This document shows positions 14,987 through 20,195 of a stretch of DNA of 20,195 nucleotides, one piece after another. Where the stretch lies: NCBI GenBank assembly GCA_964520885.1, contig CAZFQD010000023.1, positions 1 to 20,195 of the forward strand. Direction: 5' to 3'. Origin of the DNA: CAZFQD01 sp964520885 (GTDB lineage Bacteria > Bacillota > Clostridia > Oscillospirales > SIG519). The notes below the pieces were generated by a model, which was not told the origin of the DNA, searched no databases, and was given only the letters and a program-made list of their open reading frames with translations. The position numbers were made by a program, and so were the translations under genes. How positions within the stretch are numbered: the stretch's first letter is position 1; every line of letters begins with the position of its first letter.

Positions 14987-16199
14987 CTATATTTTCCTTC
15001 CCTTCATATGTATTTATTGCAGAATATGCAAGACAAATAAACAATTGAAATATAAACAAATTATAGCTTACTGCTACATAATCTAATACAGTAATTAGTA
15101 AACTACTAATTAAAAACAAAATAATTAATGAATCCTTTTTCTTGAAGTAACTAAGCAAACTCCTAATTATAATAAAATACATAAAATAATATATGGCTGT
15201 TCCTATAATTCCCACATTAACTAATAGCTCAATATAATTATTGTGTGAATAGGTTGAGACATTAGACACCGCAAAATATAACGCACGGTATGTATTAAAT
15301 CCATATCCAAATATTGGATTTTCTTTAAACCATTCTATTCCGTACTCAATCATTTTCATTCTTTTTAAAGTACTGCTGTCAATTAGTCCTTGCCCGGTAA
15401 TTTGTGCAAAAAATCCTTCAAGTCTAATTCCCAAAACATTATATAAGACAGGCACTGACATAATTATATAATAACTTAGTAAAACAGAAAATGACACAAT
15501 ACAAAATATAACTATTTTTTTATTTTTTGAGGTAAAGAGGAAAAATAAAGAAACACCTATTAATAAAATAAATAAGGTTTTCCGTGAACCAGTAAATAAA
15601 CAAATATAGGTCAATAATAAAATGGTTAAGATATAAAATACTTTATAAAACTTTTTGTTGTTTTGTTTTAAAAAAGCAAAACAAGATAGTACTGATAATG
15701 ATGCAATCAATCCAATTGCATTTGCATTCCACCCTTCACCCAAAGCGCCTCTTCCTATGGCAACCTCTCCTATAAGGGAAATATCAATTGTGAACAAAAT
15801 ATATATAACTGTAATAACTGTCGCAATAACAATAAGCTTTAATATGTCAAATATATCTTCCCGCGTCTTAATAATTAACGAAAGTAACATTAATAATACA
15901 AAATCTTTAGCACTTGTTTTTAATTGATTCAAAGTGAAAAATTCATTTATAGACCAGAAATATGATAATAATCCCCATAAATTAAACACCATAAGCCATA
16001 TAATATATGCGTTTATTTTTATATAGTGCGATTTCAATATATTAGCTATACAAAAAATGGAGTATACTGCCACCGTTCCCCACCATATTAAATTAATTGA
16101 GTTTAAGTCCGAATTAAAAGTGAAAACTAATAATAATAAAAGACTTACTTTTAGATTAAGGGGCAATCTTTTTGATTTAATTACATTGTATTGATACAT
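14961..16199 (-). CDS. wzy: Wzy-type O-antigen/capsule polymerase (O-antigen ligase family)
   Basis: The 412-residue membrane protein has roughly 10 to 12 hydrophobic segments and a large extracytoplasmic loop (about 255-310). That loop contains NPIFGYGFNTYRA and SHNNYIELLVNVGIIG, the Wzy_C/O-antigen-ligase motif with its conserved HN. SRKTLFILL in mid-protein is also typical. It should polymerise lipid-linked repeat units on the outer face of the membrane. A Gram-positive organism has no lipid A acceptor, which favours a polymerase over WaaL ligase, but sequence alone does not separate them. A GGAG site precedes the ATG. It follows the glycosyltransferase at 16204-17283 with a 4-bp gap. Confidence 0.85.
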   Translation of the reverse strand: MYQYNVIKSKRLPLNLKVSLLLLLVFTFNSDLNSINLIWWGTVAVYSIFCIANILKSHYIKINAYIIWLMVFNLWGLLSYFWSINEFFTLNQLKTSAKDFVLLMLLSLIIKTREDIFDILKLIVIATVITVIYILFTIDISLIGEVAIGRGALGEGWNANAIGLIASLSVLSCFAFLKQNNKKFYKVFYILTILLLTYICLFTGSRKTLFILLIGVSLFFLFTSKNKKIVIFCIVSFSVLLSYYIIMSVPVLYNVLGIRLEGFFAQITGQGLIDSSTLKRMKMIEYGIEWFKENPIFGYGFNTYRALYFAVSNVSTYSHNNYIELLVNVGIIGTAIYYFMYFIIIRSLLSYFKKKDSLIILFLISSLLITVLDYVAVSYNLFIFQLFICLAYSAINTYEGKENIDENNKKTF

Positions 16200-16203
16200 T
16201 AGC

Positions 16204-17283
16204 TTAACTCCTACTTATTATTTTATCTATGTAATTTTCCCACTTAGTCACAATTACATCAACAGCAAGTATTTCCCGTGTATTAATTGCATTTTTCCCC
16301 ATTTCGTTGGCTTTTTCAGGATTTTCAAGCATATAATTTATGGCATTAATCAGAGCTTCTTTATCGCCAACAGGAATTAATAAGCCATTTGCCTTATTTT
16401 CAATTAGCATAGCAGACCCTCCAATTGGAGAATCGGTTGAAATGCAGGGTAGACCTAAGCACATAGCCTCAATTAAAGCATTTGGCATTCCTTCAAAATT
16501 AGATGAAAGTATAAATAAGCTACTGTCATTAATTAATTCTAACACATTTTTCTTAGAACCGCAAAGAAAAATTTTTTCACTTAACCCCAATGAGTTTATT
16601 AAGCCTTCAAGATAATTTCTTTCTGTTCCTTCACCATAAATATTTAATATATAATCTGGATGCTTTTTTGATATACTGTCAAATGCTTCAATTAACATAG
16701 GAATGTTTTTTTGTTCATTAAGTCGATTAACTGCTACAATCTCCTTTTTCCGTTCACCAACAAAATATTCCGGTAACCTTTTTGTATCAATAGGATTGGC
16801 AATTACAACACCTATTCTATTTACTTTTCTACCAAAATACTCTTTCATTTGCTGAGTTTGAAGAACATATCCATCTGCTAATAAATAAATTAAATTCCTA
16901 ATGCCTCTCATTAATTTTTTAGAGGGAGCCATATAAGGATTAATTCGTTCTGATACTATTACTGGTGTTTTTAATCCCAATGAAGAGATAATAGTTTTAA
17001 TATTATTAGCCCATAAAAAGGATATTACAACATCATATTTTTCATATTTTATTTTTTTCCTCAACTGATAACAATAGTGAAAAAAGTTTTTCCCCAGTAT
17101 TTTTTTAGAATGAATATTACTGATTTTTACATTGTTTTTTATAAAATATGCAGATTCACTCTGATAATTATTTAATACAATCTCAACTTCATTTCCTTTT
17201 TCTGCTAACATATTGGCTAAAATGGACACAACTCTTTCCGCCCCGCCTGACTGCAAAGTCCCAACTGTAAATAATATATTCAT
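16204..17283 (-). CDS. GT4-family glycosyltransferase
   Basis: The 359-residue GT-B protein starts with MNILFTVGTLQSGGAERVV (the acceptor-side loop of GT4 enzymes) and has the donor-site segment SSNFEGMPNALIEAMCLGLP, an EX7E motif, followed by GLLIPVGDKEAL. The fold and order match PglH/WbpH-like retaining transferases that add HexNAc or hexose residues to lipid-linked intermediates at the cytoplasmic face. Donor and acceptor cannot be specified. Its ATG overlaps the stop of the preceding glycosyltransferase gene in an ATGA junction, so the two are translationally coupled. Confidence 0.9.
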   Translation of the reverse strand: MNILFTVGTLQSGGAERVVSILANMLAEKGNEVEIVLNNYQSESAYFIKNNVKISNIHSKKILGKNFFHYCYQLRKKIKYEKYDVVISFLWANNIKTIISSLGLKTPVIVSERINPYMAPSKKLMRGIRNLIYLLADGYVLQTQQMKEYFGRKVNRIGVVIANPIDTKRLPEYFVGERKKEIVAVNRLNEQKNIPMLIEAFDSISKKHPDYILNIYGEGTERNYLEGLINSLGLSEKIFLCGSKKNVLELINDSSLFILSSNFEGMPNALIEAMCLGLPCISTDSPIGGSAMLIENKANGLLIPVGDKEALINAINYMLENPEKANEMGKNAINTREILAVDVIVTKWENYIDKIISRS

Positions 17284-18347
17284 TTTTTATCACACTCAAC
17301 CTCTTCTATATTCAAATTATCCAGAAGCTGCTTCATCACCTTTTCAGGTGTATATTCCTTTGCCTTCAAAATGCAATTTTTCTTCAAAGCAATGACTTCA
17401 TTTGAGTTTTCCGCCAAATATATGAGCTTCTTTTTTAGATCATCGGTTTTTAAAAAGCTATATATCCATCCATTTATTTCATCATCAACGATTTCGCTAT
17501 TATATTTCCAATCAGAAGCAAGAACAGGCAATCCAGATGAAAAAGCATCTAATAATGTTCCTGGAAAACCTTCCCCAACATAGTATGTTGGGAACAAAAG
17601 TAAAAAGTAATTTTTCAATACTTCAATAGTTTTATCAAAAGGCACTATACCTTTGTAACTAATATACTTGGGCACTTTATCCATAATCTTTTTAAAACTC
17701 TTTTTATAATCCATATCTATTTGTCCATAAATATCTAATGTATATACCGTTCTTCCTTTTTCTGTATTGATACTAACTACTGTGTCAATCGCAACTTCAA
17801 TGCCTTTTTCTTTTGAAACCCTTGAAAATGTACAAAGCTTATAGGGCTCTGTAAAGTTCTGAGGCAACTCACTTTCTTCTAATATATTAAGATGCTTAAA
17901 ATTAGGAAAAATTAAAACATTATTTAGTCCTTGTTCATTTAGATTTTTTTTCATAGTCTTAGTTTCAACTAATATTGTATTAAAATGTTTTAGAATTTTC
18001 AACAACCATTTTTTTTTGCTTAGCATATTAGATAACCATCCGCCAACAACTACATAATGTAATTTTTTGTGAAATAGTTTATTTAATAAAAAAAATAAAG
18101 GTGCGAAAACTTTTATTCCATTATGTGCTGGTAAAATAATAATATTATTAGATTTTTTTATAAGTAATACACAATCCATAAATAATTTAAATGGTTTTTT
18201 CTTCCAATTATAAGTATCTAAAAAAAGCAAGTCATCTATACCAAGAATACGCAATAATTCATTATACAAAATTTTCGTCTTTATAGTCTGTCCATCTGCA
18301 CAATTCTTATTGCCACCGAAATGACCGCATATTCCAAATTTTGGCAT
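17280..18347 (-). CDS. Glycosyltransferase, GT4-like (GT-B)
   Basis: The 355-residue protein has a divergent N-terminus (FGICGHFGGNKNCADGQTIKTKIL) and a clear GT4 C-terminal domain: LCTFSRVSKEKGIEVAIDTV, TLDIYGQID, then FPTYYVGEGFPGTLLDAFSSGLPVLASDW with the EX7E-like donor site. It would add one sugar to the repeat unit, identity unknown. A textbook AGGAGG lies 8 bases before the ATG. A 10-bp inverted repeat sits just upstream of that site. The gene ends in an ATGA overlap with the next glycosyltransferase. Confidence 0.88.
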   Translation of the reverse strand: MPKFGICGHFGGNKNCADGQTIKTKILYNELLRILGIDDLLFLDTYNWKKKPFKLFMDCVLLIKKSNNIIILPAHNGIKVFAPLFFLLNKLFHKKLHYVVVGGWLSNMLSKKKWLLKILKHFNTILVETKTMKKNLNEQGLNNVLIFPNFKHLNILEESELPQNFTEPYKLCTFSRVSKEKGIEVAIDTVVSINTEKGRTVYTLDIYGQIDMDYKKSFKKIMDKVPKYISYKGIVPFDKTIEVLKNYFLLLFPTYYVGEGFPGTLLDAFSSGLPVLASDWKYNSEIVDDEINGWIYSFLKTDDLKKKLIYLAENSNEVIALKKNCILKAKEYTPEKVMKQLLDNLNIEEVECDKK

Positions 18348-18361
18348 AATTGAAACCTCCT

Positions 18362-18393
18362 TTAAGAAAATTAATAAACTTTTATTTTCTTAA
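18362..18393 (-). repeat. 10-bp perfect inverted repeat in the wecC to glycosyltransferase gap
   Basis: TTAAGAAAAT (18362-18371) and ATTTTCTTAA (18384-18393) are perfectly complementary across a 12-base spacer. In the transcript the stem would form between the wecC stop and the AGGAGG of the next gene. With no G+C-rich stem it is a poor terminator; mRNA processing or partial attenuation is possible, as is chance in AT-rich DNA. Confidence 0.35.
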
Positions 18394-18399
18394 AAAATG

Positions 18400-19620
18400 C
18401 TATAATTTGAAAACATTTGTTGAATTAAATATATTTTTAGTATCAAAAACAGTTTTTCCATTTAACTTAATTGCATTTTCCTTTATATGCTTATGTCCGA
18501 CAAGAATAACAACCATATCCACATCATTTAAAAAGCTGTCAAAATCTAAATACTGATTGTCAACAATTTTCTTATTTATTAAAGGGTCAAAAACTTTTAT
18601 TCCAAAAGCTAAATGTTCGTCCATTTTTTCAAGTAGTTGTAATGTCGGGCTTTCTCTAACATCATCAACATCTTCTTTATATGTAAGACCATATAGACCT
18701 ATGCGTTCAACACTTATAATTCCACTTTCTTTCATTATTTTTCTAATTCTTTTCAAAATATATTCGGGCTGATTATCATTAATATTTCTTGCAACAAGAA
18801 TAATATTAACTAAATCAGGATAGTCCCCAACTAAAAACCATGGGTCAACCGATATGCAATGTCCCCCAACACCGGGACCGGGTTGCAAAATATTTACTCT
18901 GGGATGCTTATTAGCAATATTTATTATCTCATAAACATCCATATTATCTCTATGACATATTTGAGCTAATTCATTTGCAAAAGCGATATTTATATCACGG
19001 TAGGTATTTTCAACCACCTTTGTCATCTCAGCTATTTTAATATCAGTAACAACTATATCTGCTTTGCAAAATTTTAAATATAGCTCTTTTACCTTTTCGC
19101 CAATCTCTTTGCTATCAGCACCAATGGTTCTGCAGTTATATTCAAGCTCATATACCATATTTCCAGGCAAAATTCTCTCAGGGGAATGCACTAAATGAAT
19201 ATCCTCGCCAATTTTGAAACCAGCATTTTCAACAGTAGGACGAACGAATCTATCCATAGTGCAAGGAGAAACAGTTGATTCAATGCACAATATAGCACCT
19301 TTATTAGCAACCTTCAAAGCACTTTCAACGGCAGAAATAACATATTTACAATCAATCTTTTTTGTTTCCTTGATGTAAGGCGTAGGTACTGCAATTATGT
19401 ATATATCTGTTGAAACATATTCATTAGTAAATGTTATACCGTTCTTTAAAGCCTTATTAAAAAGCTCATTAAGACCTTTTTCCTCAAAGGTAAGTTTCCC
19501 AGCTTTTAGTGTATCAACAAGTTCCTTATTACAATCTGTTCCTACAACCTCAACTCCACTTGATGCAAACATCAAGGCTGTCGGTAGACCAATATAGCCA
19601 AGTCCAATTACATTAATCAT
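18400..19620 (-). CDS. wecC: UDP-N-acetyl-D-mannosamine dehydrogenase (WecC type)
   Basis: The 406-residue UDP-sugar dehydrogenase begins with the Rossmann motif INVIGLGYIGLPTA. It has AVPTPY (77-82), IESTVSPCTMD, the helix KIAEMTKVVENTYRDINIAFANEL, and catalytic Cys255 in HPRVNILQPGPGVGGHCISVDPWFLV (239-264). That last block is the WecC signature; UDP-glucose dehydrogenases have GSCFPKD instead. It should oxidise UDP-ManNAc to UDP-ManNAcA; the related WbpA/UDP-GlcNAc dehydrogenases are the alternative. The ATG at 19620 is preferred because GGAGG lies 8 bases ahead; an in-frame ATG at 19644 lacks such a site. The preceding glycosyltransferase stops 17 bp upstream. No dedicated UDP-GlcNAc 2-epimerase is seen next to it. 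Confidence 0.88.
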   Translation of the reverse strand: MINVIGLGYIGLPTALMFASSGVEVVGTDCNKELVDTLKAGKLTFEEKGLNELFNKALKNGITFTNEYVSTDIYIIAVPTPYIKETKKIDCKYVISAVESALKVANKGAILCIESTVSPCTMDRFVRPTVENAGFKIGEDIHLVHSPERILPGNMVYELEYNCRTIGADSKEIGEKVKELYLKFCKADIVVTDIKIAEMTKVVENTYRDINIAFANELAQICHRDNMDVYEIINIANKHPRVNILQPGPGVGGHCISVDPWFLVGDYPDLVNIILVARNINDNQPEYILKRIRKIMKESGIISVERIGLYGLTYKEDVDDVRESPTLQLLEKMDEHLAFGIKVFDPLINKKIVDNQYLDFDSFLNDVDMVVILVGHKHIKENAIKLNGKTVFDTKNIFNSTNVFKL

Positions 19621-19637
19621 TGTTTTTTCCTCCAAAA

Positions 19638-20195
19638 TTAACAAATTATTTTAATCAATTTATCTGTCAAAAGCCTAAAATCATATTCTTCTGCACTTTT
19701 CTTTGCATTTTCGCCCATAGCATTTCGTTCTAAATCTGATAGATTATAGATATCAATAATGGCTTTGGCTATACTTTCCGCCGAAGGCTCATCTAAAGTA
19801 ACACCACAATTATTCTTTTTTACCACATTGTAGTTCATATTAACTGTTATCAACACTGGTCGTCCAACTGCCAAATATTCAAACAATTTATTTTGGCTTC
19901 CACCAAAACGCAAGGTTTTTGCATTTTTATAATTCAAAATACTTAAATCACATTTGCTCAATATATATGGAATATACTTTTTCTCTACAAAACCTTTAAA
20001 ATATACAGTATTCAAGCCATTGACTTTACAATAGTTCTCTAAACTTTCTCTATCATCACCATCACCATACACAAAAATATGAATGCTATTATATCCTTTA
20101 TCAAAAATAATTTTTGCCGCTTCTACTAAGGAATGCAAATCATTCGCCACTCTTATTGAACCAGTATATACAACTTTAAAACTCGATTCGTTATT
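19638..20195 (-). CDS. Glycosyltransferase, GT4-like, C-terminal part (cut by window edge)
   Basis: The reading frame is open to the last base, so only about 185 C-terminal residues are visible. It starts with FKVVYTGSIRVANDLHSLVEAAKIIF, the first strand of the nucleotide-binding domain of GT-B enzymes, and continues with IHIFVYGDGDDRESLENYC, VYFKGFVEKKYIPYILSKCDLSIL and GGSQNKLFEYLAVGRPVLIT, the donor-site helix. An internal GTG at 20150 is not the start, because the domain clearly continues upstream. It is similar to WcaI/WbuB-like transferases that add FucNAc or related sugars, but the specificity is a guess. Confidence 0.85.
   Translation of the reverse strand, partial: NNESSFKVVYTGSIRVANDLHSLVEAAKIIFDKGYNSIHIFVYGDGDDRESLENYCKVNGLNTVYFKGFVEKKYIPYILSKCDLSILNYKNAKTLRFGGSQNKLFEYLAVGRPVLITVNMNYNVVKKNNCGVTLDEPSAESIAKAIIDIYNLSDLERNAMGENAKKSAEEYDFRLLTDKLIKIIC

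Noticed and set aside
19621..19644. Upstream ATG for wecC adding eight residues
   Set aside because: The GGAGG site lies inside this extension, and the Rossmann motif starts properly at the ATG at 19620.

Overview
The window is an AT-rich stretch in which every credible gene lies on the minus strand, so transcription runs from the high to the low coordinates. Strong AGGAGG-type ribosome binding sites, tight gene packing and close resemblance to Staphylococcus aureus capsule enzymes point to a low-GC Gram-positive, probably a member of the Clostridia. The lineage is an inference from style and remembered relatives. No rRNA, tRNA or CRISPR array was seen.

From about 20195 down to 1122 the window is one surface-polysaccharide (capsule/EPS) locus of the Wzx/Wzy type, in transcription order: a glycosyltransferase cut by the window edge; a WecC-type UDP-ManNAc dehydrogenase; two GT4 glycosyltransferases; a Wzy-type polymerase; two ATP-grasp (TupA-like) ligases; a hexapeptide acetyltransferase; a third, N-terminally replaced ATP-grasp gene; a polysaccharide pyruvyl transferase; a Wzx flippase; a nitroreductase-family protein; UDP-glucose 6-dehydrogenase; a SAT-like acetyltransferase; a UDP-glucuronate 4-epimerase; and capE, capF, capG for UDP-N-acetyl-L-fucosamine. 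Together these predict a repeat unit containing L-FucNAc and hexuronic acid (GlcA and/or GalA, perhaps ManNAcA), with acetyl and pyruvyl groups and probably amide-linked substituents placed on uronic acids by the ATP-grasp enzymes. The priming sugar-phosphate transferase, chain-length control and regulators are not in the window and probably lie upstream, beyond 20195.

Three parts of the locus are not routine. (1) Between capF and capG sits a small 23S-IVS-type four-helix-bundle protein gene, bounded on both sides by arrays of a degenerate 10-bp repeat (consensus NTGAGNATNG) in opposite orientation, so that the whole about 460-bp unit could fold into a closed stem, like the intervening sequences found in some 23S rRNAs. 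A third array of the same decamer lies inside the capF coding sequence, where it appears to add about seven residues. (2) Two ATP-grasp genes share an exact 152-bp block, and one of them begins with what looks like the start of a CapA-family gene, so it is a recombinant chimera. (3) At the low-coordinate end, after a 180-bp gap, a UvrD/PcrA-type helicase gene with an unusual N-terminal membrane segment stops abruptly before motif IV, at what looks like the edge of a mobile or repetitive element.
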